A stretch of DNA of 64,000 nt, taken from NCBI GenBank assembly GCA_943735955.1, contig OX030965.1, positions 1,126,201 to 1,190,200 on the forward strand, in the 5' to 3' direction. This DNA is from Piscicola geometra (Eukaryota > Annelida > Clitellata > Hirudinida > Piscicolidae). The notes beneath the pieces are model-generated. The model searched no databases. It saw only the letters and a program-made list of their open reading frames with translations, and was not told where the DNA came from. Positions 1 through 12,418 of this stretch are shown here, in pieces. The stretch's first letter is position 1. Each line of letters starts with the position of its first letter. The translations under genes were made by a program, and so were the position numbers.

Positions 1-68
1 CTTTTTCACATTTTTAATACAATAAATTTGAAATGTATATTTCATAAATTAAAATGTGCAATTTTCAT

Positions 69-1132
69 TAGAGCTGTGCTTTAATCTACGTTAACTTTCG
101 ATTAACGCGTTAATCAATTAACGACCGTTAAATTTTTAAACGCATTAAAAAAATCAACGTATTTAACCATTGTAATGCATTCAAACTTATCTAAATTAAA
201 CTGTTTTTTGCTGTTTTGGTTACATTGTCAGCAAGTGAACACAAAAACTACTTATTTACTGTCAACAAACGAATGGGAAAATTGCATTTCATCAAAAAAC
301 TTTTCTTGTAGATTTGCAACAGAACTTCTAGAGGGTGAAAAAGACTTGAAATTTTAAATAGTGTTACTTGCAATTTGTCACTACACAAGAAATATGCACT
401 TCAGAAGATGATCCAGCTTATGTTATTATTTCACACACCAAATTTATTACAAAATTCAGAATATCCAATGGTTAAGAATCGCTAAATTATTAGACCCCCT
501 ATTTAAAAATTTAAAATGTTTTCAAATAAATGAAAGAAACTAAGAAGAAAAGAAAACCTCAAAACTATACAGCTTTTACAAAAAAAATAATAATAACTCT
601 AGATTTTGAAGATGAAGATACCTCAATGATGACAAAGTCAATAATTCAACGTTATAGAACAAAATCCGAAGTAAGCTTTGAGATTTGTTCTCTTGTTTGG
701 CGGCGAAAACACGAAGGGGCATATCCGGCTCTTGCAAAACTGGCAAGAAAGTACTTTTCATCTCCTGCAAGTACAGTTCCATGTGAACGTCTATTCAGCT
801 TGTCAAAACACATAGTTAGCAAGAAAAGAGTCTTTTTAGATCTAGATTATGTTGAAAAACTTGTTTACTTTAGTAACTGGCTCAAAAAGGATGTGTGACA
901 ATTGCATTTTTTTCATTTATGGATTCATTTTTTGTTTATTAAAATGTGGATTACTTCATTGAAAAAATTTTGATGAAATTGTTATTCAATTTGTAGGAAT
1001 TTTTTAAAAATATTTTTTTATACTAATGTTAAATATGCTAAAAACATTGCGTTGAAATACGATAAACGCACGATTAACATTTTTAATCGAACGATTAATG
1101 GCGATTAAATTTGTAATCATGGAACAGGTCTA
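69..1132 (+). mobile_element. hAT family 4 element, copy 1
   Basis: The ends are inverted: TAGAGCTGTGC on the left and the complement of TAGACCTGTTC on the right. The flanks are ATTTTCAT (61-68) and ATTATTAT (1133-1140), an 8-bp duplication with two later mismatches. The flanks rejoin into a continuous family-2 sequence, which confirms the insertion. The subterminal parts are rich in TTAACG and TTAATCG words. Inside is the C-terminal part of a hAT transposase (530-898). A second copy lies at 50190-53027. Confidence 0.85.
530..898 (+). pseudogene. hAT transposase C-terminal (dimerisation) fragment
   Basis: This 122-codon ORF carries the hAT dimerisation signature near residues 65-120: YPALAKLARKYFSSPAS, then ERLFS, then VEKL. 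It is only the C-terminal sixth of a ZBED-type transposase. The BED zinc finger and the catalytic core are absent, so it cannot encode an active enzyme. The ATG is the first in frame and probably has no biological meaning. The element is best read as an internally deleted, non-autonomous derivative. Confidence 0.8.
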
Positions 1133-1175
1133 ATTATTATATTTATAATCTTGTTCACATCTAACATTTCTCAAA

Positions 1176-2242
1176 CTGGGGTGGCACAAATCCCTAAGAT
1201 TTGATTGGACGATTTGATTTGATTTGAGCGAATTTTTTCGGCAAAAGTTGATTTATAGAGATTGAATTCATAAGTAAATCAATTATTTTGAGCCGATTTG
1301 ATTTAGGATTTATATTTACAATTTTATTTGATTTGTTAAGATTTAAAATTTATATTTAAAATTTATACTTAAAATTTTATTTTATTTGTTAATTTTCACT
1401 TTAGAAAACGATTTAAGTAATTGGACTTAGTGTTCAAAAGTAGTTTGATTGGCCCAAAGTTTTTCATGGAATGAATTTGATTGACCACCATTTGTTCAGA
1501 TTTTTGTATGTATGGGTGTGTGTATCTTTGATAATAATAATAATAATAATAACAACAGATTTCCTAGTTGATTGATTTATGGCTGGCATAAAGACTAATT
1601 GTTCGAAACATCTACTGAAAGGAGTCTGTATCAATGGTATTCCTGTAACCGAAATTAAAACTGAAACTAAAATGATTGCATAGAATTTTTTTACAAAGTT
1701 GAAACTTTTGCAAAAAATTTTGTTTTAATTTGTGAAGCAAAAGCAACCACCACATCTGAGACTTGAACATCCACTCACAGCTCGATAATTATTGGATGAA
1801 AGTGAAAGAACAACGAACACACAGTGAAACCCTTAAATATTGGATTAACCATCAGACTAAATATGCCTGTCTCTTTATGATCCGGCGACACCAACTTTTT
1901 TCGCATTGTTTTATGATTTCACTTTCTAAATATATAATTTGTGTATCTATCGAATTTATATTAAAATATCTCCTTATTTTTTTCTTATTTTTTAAAACCT
2001 GAAACTGAAGTATCACTAGCCTGTATGTGTACGCGTGTGTTTATGTATGGAGATGTATTTCGAACAATTAGTCCTAAAGACACACAGTCTTTCGAACAAA
2101 TAGTCTGACACACGCATAAATCAATCAAGCAATTAACTTTTAGAATTTGAGTGGATTTGCAAAGATTTGGATTTAGAAATTCCCCAAAAAATATTTAATT
2201 ATTAGATTTGATTATCAAAAATCTGGATTTGTGCCAACCCAG
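1176..2242 (+). mobile_element. hAT family 3 element with exact 8-bp TSD
   Basis: The terminal inverted repeats are CTGGGGTGGCACAAATCC on the left and the complement of CTGGGTTGGCACAAATCC on the right, 17 of 18 bases identical. They are flanked by the exact duplication TTCTCAAA (1168-1175 and 2243-2250). Subterminal regions repeat GATTTGATTTG. A weak ORF at 1763-2002 contains a stretch resembling the YW..N....P segment before a hAT dimerisation domain, so it may be a decayed transposase. A (TAA)n run lies at about 1530-1553. It is inserted in family-2 copy c. Confidence 0.88.
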
Positions 2243-4379
2243 TTCTCAAAACATTCTTTCCTCGCTTAGATAATTGTAACAATTTTTCGTTCGATTCAAG
2301 TATTTATATACAAATTTAGTTTTCATTTCAGGGAGAAAAGATAATTAAAAGTTAAATTTAATTTTCTATCATTTAAAATAACCTTTAAAACGTTTTCAAT
2401 GCATTTAAAAATCAATGCTGCGTTTTCGCAACTTTGACGTAATATGATGTCATATGATTTTTAATAGGCCCAGTCATTTATTATATTATTTATTATAGCA
2501 CGACAGCTTATGAGTGGGCTGTTGTAATTCCCATTACATACTTTGCTTTGTTGTAATTAAAATGATAAGAAATATTATTATAACTATAAAATATTTAGAA
2601 GTAATAATTTTATCGAACTATTTGCAATTTAAATTTATTTCTGTTTTAATAAATGTGATTTGAATCAATGTATTTATGATTCCTTACTGCACAGAAGTTA
2701 GTCACACTTCCCGCTCACGTTGCTTTTTCGCAACATTTTGTCCCATTAAAACTCATGAAATAATTGTTTTTAATTTTGCTTGAGTTATTATTATTACCAT
2801 ATAATGCAAATCTAAATGTAAAATTCATGATTTTTTTCGGGTAGCGGCGGTAAATGGGCTAAATCAAAACTACCAATTATAATTAATAAAGAATTTAAGA
2901 TATTTCATTAATGATACAAAAGAAAAACTACAAACTAAGTTGCATTGTTTTCTTAGAGTTACGACTTAACTCAGTTACGTATTCATTTTCAAACTAAGGG
3001 AAATAAAAAAAATAAGTTTGATATGAGATCCTTAACACTTTATATTTTTGTAAATATTTAGTTTAAACTAAATTTTGATGTGTTTTTAGTTACAAAATAA
3101 TTGTTCGATCAGTTTGTGAAAATCTTTTTACCATTTCATTTGCTGGAAGAAGTGCAGTAGCTGTTTTGGTAGCAGATATCCTCAAATAAGCTTTGCAAAC
3201 GACGAGCAGATACAGTCGTCTTAAGATGAATTTTAATAAGCTGAAGTTTAGAAAATGCTCTTTCTGTATCTTATGAAGTAACTGGCAGAGTCATAGCAAC
3301 ATCGAGCATATAATGCTACTCGGGCTGAAGCCTTGTGGCCCAAAAGAGCTCTTGCAGTTTGACAAATGCAATGAGATCTGACTGATCCGCACGTAAACTT
3401 GTTGATGTGATTTTGAGCTGTCCTTGCACAGTTTCAAGCATCCTTTCCATGAAGGTTGAGGAACCCCTAAAGCTCGGGAGTTATTTTTCCCTTCTGCGTT
3501 GTTCTATATATATATACTGAGTCATGACGGGAAGAATGTACATATGATAAGTATAAATATATAAAAGTGTAATTAAGGTCTAATGGTGCTCTATTTTTTC
3601 CCAAAATGTTTGATATGTTAGTGTTATTTTAGTGGGATCTCTATTTTCTGTGTTGATTTATAAAATAATTTGGGAGATAAAAGCCTGATGGCCATCCAGA
3701 GAAAATACCATTGTCTTATGGCATATTGAAAATCCCCACTCACAAAAATCATCGATTTTCGAAAAATTGCGAGACCCTTCGAATTGGCCTGGTTGCGGCA
3801 CTGGATATCAGGGGCGGCGATCTGAAGAAAATCTTGGGAGGGTCCTCCTCAGGGTTGGAATCAAAGAACCGATATCGGCCAATACAGTACCAGCGATATT
3901 ATTTAGTATTGTTTGCTGTAGTGCTAATTCTTTTTGTATCAACAACTAATATTTGTATCACCAAACATTTTAAAAAAAGTTTGATACTCAATAAAAATAC
4001 TTTTCTATTGCCACTATGAGCGATTTGAAGAAAAACAATAGCGATTTCAGTACCTTTTATTATTTGTCATCTATATAAATTCAATTACAACTAGCCATCA
4101 ACCCATCAAATAAATGTTATAACATCTTGTTTTCCATTCATTTCTGAGTCAAATAGTTTAAAAAATTACAAATAGATTTAAATTTGCTAAAGTTATAAAC
4201 AAATATACATTGGAAATTTTTTTTGGCCCATAGTATATATTTAGAATCTAAATTAGTTAGATAACATAAAATAGCCTCTCTGCCTGTTCTCCTGCTCTCT
4301 CCCCACAGTTCTTTTTCTCCAATTTCCAAAAAGATTTTTTCGTATGTCTGACTGACTAGCAAATTCTTTTGCTAACTTT

Positions 4380-5830
4380 TTAATCCAGACTGTCAAGTAT
4401 ATCCTGATGTGCATGACAAACGGCCAGTAAATCGAAGCAAGGCTGTGTCATAGGTGCACGCAACTAAGTATTAAGATGCCGCAAAGCACTAAAAGATTTT
4501 TCTGCAGTACATGACGTTATTGGACACACAAGCATCCACCTGATCAATCTTTCAACCTAAGATAACAGATTTCTGACTTCCGTGATCATAGCTTGCATTA
4601 CTTTTGCGTTTGTGCTAAAATTCATTCTAGTCTTTAAACATAGTTAACTGTGAACAAAGACCAGTTTTATTTAACCCACGATACTGCTTGCAAATATCAT
4701 GATTCACTTCACCAGTGAGCAACATTGTCTCCAGCTGCAAGTATGAACGCAAACCAGGAGAATCTCGATTGAACCTTTCTGTGAGTTGCATGATTGCAAT
4801 GTTTATGACAGCGTAATTTGCTGCTCGATAATGTTCCTCTGGTTTTGTTGCTACATAAGCTGGTCCCAGCCCACAATACTTTTGTGGCGGCTTTCGCACC
4901 CGAGGTACAGCAATCGGCTCGAGATCATATGCCAAAACCATACTGTTGACATCTATGAAAATGGCGTTAAACTGTTCATCTGATCGTAGGTGACGCAGTT
5001 CTTGCACAACTGAAAAGTTGCTGCAACCATTCCACTGACCTTGGCACTTGCTAATTGCTGTTTCATCAGCAGTACCAATGGAAGCAAATTATTTCAAGCT
5101 AACAAGTACCACTTCATAAGGTTCAAGCACAGAAGACACTGTAGATACTCTGGTTAACAATCTTGTAGGACAAAGAAGTTTTATACTATAGTTTTTATTC
5201 AGTGGTTCATCAGGAAAGTCAATTATGAGAAACACTAAAGTATCACTAAACTGCTTCTTGAACTTCCCTGAACGATTGTGAAAAGCACCTAACTCTTGGA
5301 CAAACTGAAGTGAATTGCTCACAAAGGGATTTGCGGCAGCTGTGTGCTGGGCAATAAGATTTGCACATTGTGCAAAACGGTTAAAAAACATTGCAAGCGG
5401 ATGCTCACTGCTGATAATAGCCTCACAACCATTATATTAACCGTTCATCACAGCAGCGCCGTCATAAGTCTGAGCTCTAAAGTTTTTCTATTGGTAGCAT
5501 AATTCTGATCAGAACATCTTTTACTACAGCAGATAATGTTTTTCCGATCGTGTCTAGTGGGCTGAATAAACCAATAAACTGTTCATTAACATTCAGAGCT
5601 TCAACAAAAAAACCGAATGCCTATCGATTCCAACTCTAACCCATTGCAGTCTTGTGTGCTGTCAACCACAACACCAAATTGGCTTGATTTGGCATTAACA
5701 GTGCACACTGTGTTTCTAACGATAGAATGAGCTAAAAGCCTCAGCATTTCTTTTTGGCAGTTTTGCGATATGAAACTTGTAGATTGATTCAACCAAAACT
5801 TTAGTTAATGTTTGAAGCCTTTTAAAATTC
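4380..5830 (-). pseudogene. ZMYM1-like hAT transposase, decayed
   Basis: Reading leftward there are fragments at 5792-5601, 5391-5089 and 5007-4627, then an untracked C-terminus to about 4380. They match the plus-strand copy at 57.8-61.4 kb in order. Recognisable parts are a D..QD.NG segment, FVSNSLQFVQELGAFHNR, LCPTRLLTRV (the usual CPTRW block) and, at about 4545-4440, the dimerisation block CPITSCTAEKSFSALRHL. Several stops and frameshifts separate them, so the gene is dead. The domain order is that of long hAT transposases with DUF4371 plus dimerisation domain. Confidence 0.82.
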
Positions 5831-5869
5831 ATTAACTTTGGTTCATCTTAAAAATTGAAAGGGTCGTTA

Positions 5870-6736
5870 TTAAGGTGGACCTCAGACTCCCCCGATGAAT
5901 ATCGCCCATGCAAAATAAGTAGCACAATATGAATGATTTTTTTATAAAGATGTAAATCTGTCTGCTTGCATAAAGTGAACCGATATTTTCTGAAAAGCAT
6001 CCTGAATGTCTGCTTGCGAAAGCTGAAAAATCAGAAATTTAATTTTTATAAATATAATTTATTAATTTAAATTTATAAATATAAAAAGAAGAGTAGGTGG
6101 ATGAGTATTTTAGTAAGCAAAGAATAGTTTTGCTTCAGGCAGCTATCACTATAACTACTCCTACCCAAAATATATTACTGAATAAAAATTCTGTTTCATG
6201 CTATGGTTGACGATTATTCTTGTATTAAGATGGGAGTTGAAAAATTATTGTATTTGAAAAACTGAGGGGTGTCCATGTTAAGATGGACCCCAGGACCCCC
6301 CTAGCATTCCTGCCCATACATACTCACAATGTATTACTGTATTAGCATTTTTTATCCCATGGTTGAAGATTAGGCTCGTATCAAAACTAGAGTTGAGAAA
6401 TGTGTATTTTTAAAAGAATGAGGGGGTTCTTGTAAAGGTGGACCCCAGGAACCCCCTTAGGAATCCCGCCTACGCCATAGTGATAAAAAAAGTAGGTGAA
6501 GGAGTATTTAAGTAAGCAAAGAATATTTTTGTTTTAGACAGCTATCACTATAACTACACATACTCACAATGTATTACTGTATAAACATTTACTTTTATGC
6601 CATGGTTGACGATTATGCTCATATCCAAATAGAAATTTTTGAAAACGAAAATGGGAAAAAGTGGGGGGGTCCCTATTAAGGCGGACCCCCCACTAAAAAA
6701 AGTGGGGGGGTCCTGACTCCAGGATCGCCGCCCATG
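5870..6736. repeat. Tandemly amplified terminal region of hAT family 1
   Basis: The 5' end region of this hAT is present about three times in a row, with roughly 240-bp periods. Each unit has the block GCTATCACTATAACTAC, then CAATGTATTACTG, then ATGGTTGACGATTA, then a purine/C-rich GGACCCC segment ending near a degenerate GCCCATG terminus (about 5900, 6310, 6470 and 6736). Repeating the terminus inside the element gives several internal pseudo-ends. Confidence 0.75.
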
Positions 6737-6754
6737 CTGGATATGCATGCACCA

Positions 6755-6760
6755 TTTATT
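6755..6760 (-). promoter_or_regulatory. Poly(A) signal AATAAA of the HDHD2-like gene
   Basis: A canonical AATAAA on the minus strand lies 42 nt past the stop codon (6802). Cleavage 10-30 nt downstream would fall at about 6725-6745, inside the target duplication or first bases of the hAT at 3809-6736. No other AATAAA lies between the stop codon and the element. Confidence 0.6.
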
Positions 6761-6801
6761 TAAATGGAAAATGAAGTACGCCGAGAAGTGGAATTGGACG
6801 G

Positions 6802-9800
6802 TTATGCTGCCGAGAGGATGAAGTGGACAGCCTGTGCGAAGTCTGCACACACGTGTGTGGGGGCAGCTTCGATGGTGTCTTCGTCACCGCTCCTGTATTT
6901 CCCTGCGGAAGTTAAAGACGCAATGTAGTTTGTGTGAGTGTAATATCCAATGTAAAATGGGGAATTTAGATTTATAAAGCGATACGTTCTAACATTCTAA
7001 GGACATCCTTAATTTCAGAAGATTAAAATTAAATCACTTCTTTGTTCGGTCTTCATTACGTAAATGATCTTCTCTAGGCAAAAGGACTTTTAGAATTATA
7101 TATAAATGATTATAATAAACCGCTGTTAAAGATAAGACTCATAAACAAAGAAATAATGTATTTTATATATATCTCTTGAAAAAGTTTTAGAATATTTTAA
7201 ATTAACCAATTTTAAAATTATCAAAAATAAACTGCTTTATTTAGAAGAGTGGAAATATAATCTTGTTAAGACGAACGAATGGCGACCTGTCTGGACGAGG
7301 ACTGCACTGAGGCCTGCTCTCAGAGCTCCTTGCACGTCGTCACACACGTCCTGTAAGTGGAAGGATGCATATATATGTGGTATATTTGGGTGGGTGGGTG
7401 CATATATATGTGGTATATTTGGGAGGGAGGGTGCATATATATGTGGTATATTTGGGTGGGTGGGTGCATATATATGTAGTATATTTGTGTGGGTGGGTAC
7501 ATATATATGTAGTATATTTGGGTGGTCAGTTATATGTAGTATATTTGGGTGGGTGCAGTTATATGTAGTATATTTGGGTGGGTGGGTGCATATATATGTA
7601 GTATATTTAGGTGGGAGGGTGCATATATATGTAGTATATTTGGGTGAGTGCAATTATATGTAGTATATTTGGGTGGGTGGGTGCATATATATGTAGTATA
7701 TTTGGGTGGGTGCAGTTATATGTAGTATATTTGGGTGGGTGGGTGCATATATATGTAGTATATTTGGGTGGGTGCAGTTATATGTAGTATATTTGGGTGG
7801 GTGCAGTTATATGTAGTATATTTGGGTGGGTGCATATATATGTAGTATATTTGGGTGGGAGGGTGCATATATATGTAGTATATTTGGATGGGTGCAATTA
7901 TATGTAGTATATTTGGGTGGGTGGGTGCATATGTATGTAGTATATTTGGGTGGGTGCAGTTATATGTAGTATATTTGGGTGGGTGGGTGCATATATATGT
8001 GGTATATTTGGGTGGGTGGGTGCATATACATGTGGTATATTTGGGTGGGAGGGTGCATATATATGTAGTATATTTGGGTGGGTGCAGTTATATGTAGTAT
8101 ATTTGGGTGGGTGCAGTTATATGTAGTATATTTGGGTGGGTGCAGTTATATGTAATATATTTGGGTGGGTGGGTGCATATATATTTATTATATTTAGGTG
8201 GGAGGGTGCATATATATGTAGTACATTTTTGGATGGGTACAATTATATGTAGTATATTTGGGTGGGTGGGTGCATATGTATGTAGTATATTTGGGTGGGT
8301 GCAGTTATATGTAGTATATTTGGGTGGGTGGGTGCATATATATGTGGTATATTTGGGTGGGTGGGTGCATATACATGTGGTATATTTGGGGGGGAGGGTG
8401 CATATATATGTAGTATATTTGGGTGGGTGCAGTTATATGTAGTATATTTGGGTGGGTGCAGTTATATGTAGTATATTTGGGTGGGTGGGTGCATATATAT
8501 GTAGTATATTTGGGTGGGTGCAGTTATATGTAGTATATTTGGGTGGGTGCAGTTATATGTAGTATATTTGGGTGGGTGCATATATATGTAGTATATTTGG
8601 GTGGGAGGGTGCATATATATGTAGTATATTTGGATGGGTGCAATTATATGTAGTATATTTGGGTGGGTGGGTGCATATGTATGTAGTATATTTGGGTGGG
8701 TGCAGTTATATGTAGTATATTTGGGTGGGTGGGTGCATATATATGTGGTATATTTGGGTGGGTGGGTGCATATACATGTGGTATATTTGGGTGGGAGGGT
8801 GCATATATATGTAGTATATTTGGGTGGGTGCAGTTATATGTAGTATATTTGGGTGGGTGCAGTTATATGTAGTATATTTGGGTGGGTGCAGTTATATGTA
8901 ATATATTTGGGTGGGTGGGTGCATATATATTTATTATATTTAGGTGGGAGGGTGCATATATATGTAGTACATTTTTGGATGGGTACAATTATATGTAGTA
9001 TATTTGGGTGGGTGGGTGCATATGTATGTAGTATATTTGGGTGGGTGCAGTTATATGTAGTATATTTGGGTGGGTGGGTGCATATATATGTGGTATATTT
9101 GGGTGGGTGGGTGCATATACATGTGGTATATTTGGGGGGGAGGGTGCATATATATGTAGTATATTTGGGTGGGTGCAGTTATATGTAGTATATTTGGGTG
9201 GGTGCAGTTATATGTAGTATATTTGGGTGGGTGGGTGCATATATATGTAGTATATTTGGGTGGGTGCAGTTATATGTAGTATATTTGGGTGGGTGCAGTT
9301 ATATGTAGTATATTTGGGTGGGTGGGTGCATATATATTTATTATATTTGGGTGGGTGGGTTCATATATATGTAGTATATTTAGGTGGGAGGGTGCATATA
9401 TATGTAGTATATTTTTGGAAGGGTGCATATATATGTAGTATATTTGGGTGGGAGGGTGCATATATATGTAGTATATTTGGATGGGTGCAATTATATGTAG
9501 TATATTTGGGTGGGTGGGTGCATATGTATGTAGTATATTTGGGTGGGTGCAGTTATATGTAGTATATTTGGGTGGGTGGGTGCATATATATGTGGTATAT
9601 TTGGGTGGGTGGGTGCATATACATGTGGTATATTTGGGTGGGAGGGTGCATATATATGTAGTATATTTGGGTGGGAGGGTGCATATATATTTGGTATATT
9701 TGGGTGGGAGGGTGCATATATATGTAGTATATTTGGGTGGGTGCAATTATATGTAGTATATTTAGGTGGGTGGGTGCATATATATGTAGAATATTTGGGT

Positions 9801-12418
9801 GGGTGCAGTTATATGTAGTTTATTTGGGTGGGTGGGTGCATATATATGTAGTATATTTTTGGGAGGGTGCATATATATGTGGTATATTTGGGTAGGTGCA
9901 GTTATATGTAGTATATTTGGGTGGGTGCACATATATGTAGTAAATTTGGGTGGAAGGGTTTATATGTATGTAGTATATTTGGCTGGGTGGAAGGGTTTAT
10001 ATGTATGTAGTATATTTGGCTGGGTGGGTGCATATATATGTGGTATATTTGGGTGGGTGCCTTCGAAGAGTCAAGTGAAGGTGCCATTCAGGTTGCACTT
10101 CATACATTGTTTTTAAAAACAAAACGGTCTAAGGTGTCTTTGAAATTGAAGTATATTCATAGAAAATTACAACAGGTTAAGTTGACATTATCTTTTTTCG
10201 GTTAATTTTCATAATAGAATGGCGATAATTGAAAAAAGAAGGAAGACGCGCTCACATCTCCTACCATGACGGACTTTTCTTTGCATCCCCCTTCCAAGGC
10301 AACATCAAAAAATGTTTGTTCAGGCTTTCCCACCACCATTGCATCCACACCAGAACTAAATTCCAACCCGGCTACAAATGCTCCTGAATTGTTTATTGAT
10401 TTAAATAATCGCCTCAAAGAAAAGCGATTATGGAATAATCCCGAAAAGCTTCAAGTGCCGCAAAATGAATTGCAGGGATGTGGATATACTTCATCGTTCA
10501 AAACCTGGGCCTATATGCCTTCTGCCATCTGCTTTCTGATAGAACTTTCCCTTGTGGATGCCGATCAGACGACCCCCGTTCAGCAACACGCTGTGTTTGA
10601 AAGGATTCGCATCAAACATTATTTTTGGGTTTTTGATTAACGAAATTATGAAATTATAGCGACACTAAAAATTTATTACTCAAGACACAATAATCATAAA
10701 GATTTCAAAGAAAAAACGCCACATGAAAATCAGCTTACGTGAATTCCTTTAAATCAGTTCTCAAAAAAATTCATTACATTTTTTTTTGTGTGAGTAACTT
10801 AATTGAAGTTTTTAATTTAAAAGCTTATTTGGTCCATATAGGATCCATTTACGACCCATGTGGTCTTTTATTAAAAACACGTTCAATTTTATTCTTCTTC
10901 AAAGGCCATTTAGCCCTTATAAGACCCATATAGCATGTTCACAGGGTATGGACGTAACAGAGAAATTTTTTATATAAGCAAATTATTACAAACATGAACT
11001 GACTCCATCGTGCAAAATTCATTGAATAATTTCACAAATAGCTTCACTGGAGAGCTTGGTCTAAGTGAAGGTAGTTCAGTTTGTTTGGAGCCAGGCCAAC
11101 CACCACGGCATCAGGGTTCGCCGTTTGGATGCCTGGGCGGTAGAATGGCTGTGTGCAAATATGAAGGCATATGAATCTTAATCAATCACGGAGTTTCCAC
11201 AACCTCATTTATGCAGTCACTGCTTCTTCCCATGAACACTCGCCTCGTTCCTGCTTGCACACACCTTCGAAGTCCTCCATGGCCTCTTCCTCCAGCAAAA
11301 GCATCGGTCGCACAGCCAACTTCCTCACAAGATCTGTACGTGGTATGAGTGGCCCAAGAACAATCGACCGTCAATTAAATCACTTATTGATGCATATCAG
11401 GACGCGCCCTGTTAACCACCAAATTTACAAATTGGTTCAAAAATCTTGATTAAAATCATCGTTGACAATTATCAAAAAATTATATACAAATTATATTGGA
11501 AAAACTGTGTTTTTTGCTCTGACATTGCAGTAGCAGTCTCTGTTCAAATTGACCTCATGGGACCACATTTTCATTGAAATATTGGGACAAAAATGAGATT
11601 TTAAAAATATTTATAGCGCAAAATATTTTATGAAGTCCCTTGTCAATACAATAATATGCCAGGAACTCGCTTCATCTAGAACTCTTTTCAATGAGTGTAC
11701 AAAATTAATGAAATGATTTCTATATGAAAGAACACAAAGTGACTAACTAATTACCAATAGTACAGCATGCCCGGCACAACCTGCAGCGACAGTGAGCGAG
11801 GTGTGCACTTCATCAGGCTCAATCCTGAATCCCATGGCAACCAGCTTCGACAAAAGTGTCTTTTTAGACTCCTTTGTAGTGTTCGTTACAAACCTGACCT
11901 TCAAACCCGCATCTCTGAGCCTGGGCGTGCATGTGTTATTCATCTTCACGACATTAATTAAAAGATTGGAAGGTGTAAGGGAAATGTCATGTTGGCATTG
12001 TGAAAAATACAGCTCTAACTCGTCACAACGCCATTAGTTCTGGTAGAATTTGGCTATAGCACGATTAGCAATCAAGTTTTGGCTGTGTTGGAAAAAAATG
12101 TTTGATAAAAAAATATTATAAAAAGTGAAGATCTAAAGTTAATCAATGAAATGGAATTGTAAAGAATCTTTGCGATAATAATATACCCGTTTTTCCCATT
12201 TAGACCCGTTTTTATCATGCATGATTGAATGAAAAGCACAATCTGCATGAACCCCAGCTACTCTGCAGTGACGGGTGTGAGCTGTACAAAGATGATTAAG
12301 TTGTGCAAGCTGACTGACAAGAGCTTCACCTCTGCAGGGCATCTATGGCTCCTGGGATGGCTTCATAGTCCACATGCAGTGTGCCACTCAAATCGACCAG
12401 CACTTGACTCCACCTCAT
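6802..12418 (-). CDS. HDHD2: HDHD2-like HAD-family phosphatase, 8 exons, 253 aa
   Basis: Exons (minus strand) are 12418-12330, 11920-11781, 11333-11265, 11132-11048, 10590-10505, 10383-10256, 7350-7287 and 6902-6802 with TAA. Every intron is GT-AG, all phases join, and the 762-nt sum closes exactly. The product resembles vertebrate HDHD2 (about 259 aa), a HAD hydrolase of the LHPP/HDHD2 group. HAD motif I is VLVDLSGTLH (nucleophile D9, with Ser in place of the second Asp, as in HDHD2). Motif II is FVTNTTKES (T42-T45), the motif III lysine is K176 in VVGKPE, and motif IV is VMVGDD then DD (D199/D200, D203/D204). The start was chosen by length against HDHD2; an in-frame ATG 21 codons upstream is possible. 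The substrate is not deducible. Intron 6 (2.9 kb) is almost all minisatellite. 12419-12755 upstream holds no other gene that I can see. Confidence 0.93.
7357..10060. repeat. 2.7 kb minisatellite in HDHD2 intron 6
   Basis: Two unit types alternate. The 33-bp unit contains TGCATATATATGTAGTATAT and GGGTGGG; the 29-bp unit has TGCAGTTATATG in place of the longer AT box. A higher-order period of 746 bp is visible: the block from 7888 recurs at 8634, and that from 8107 recurs at 8853. A third partial recurrence starts at 9481. Because 33 is a multiple of three, long chance ORFs occur in several frames on both strands; none should be read as genes. Confidence 0.95.

Larger units (their letters stand above)
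1..3803. mobile_element. hAT family 2 element, copy c (left end outside window)
   Basis: This is the oldest layer at the left edge. Segments 1-68, 1133-1175 and 2243-3803 align in order with the complete family-2 copy at 46483-48474, so two later insertions split it. The right end reads GGTTGCGGCACTG, matching the family end TGCGCCACTG. A decayed minus-strand transposase C-terminus lies near 3170-3470, recognisable only by comparison with the copy at 19686-19967. The 5' terminus is beyond the window. The right flank (from 6745) is the 3' side of the HDHD2-like gene, separated by the later insertion at 3809-6736. Confidence 0.8.
3809..6736 (-). mobile_element. hAT family 1 element, copy 1 (near full length)
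   Basis: The left terminus is CAGGGGCGGCGATC and the right terminus is the complement of CATGGGCGGCGATC. The exact 8-bp duplication CTGGATAT lies at 3801-3808 and 6737-6744. The first three bases of that duplication are the last three of family-2 copy c, so this element landed exactly at that older border. It carries a decayed ZMYM1-like (DUF4371-type) hAT transposase on the minus strand. Other copies are at 37900-39682 and 57802-61977, and a terminal fragment is at 17262-17545. Confidence 0.92.

Noticed and set aside
7357..10060. CRISPR-like array of spaced repeats
   Set aside because: The spacers are not unique, units are contiguous, and the context is a spliced eukaryotic intron.
7237..10116. 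Many overlapping ORFs of 60-158 codons on both strands
   Set aside because: All are translations of the 33/29-bp minisatellite; only the 64-nt HDHD2 exon at 7287-7350 in this stretch is coding.
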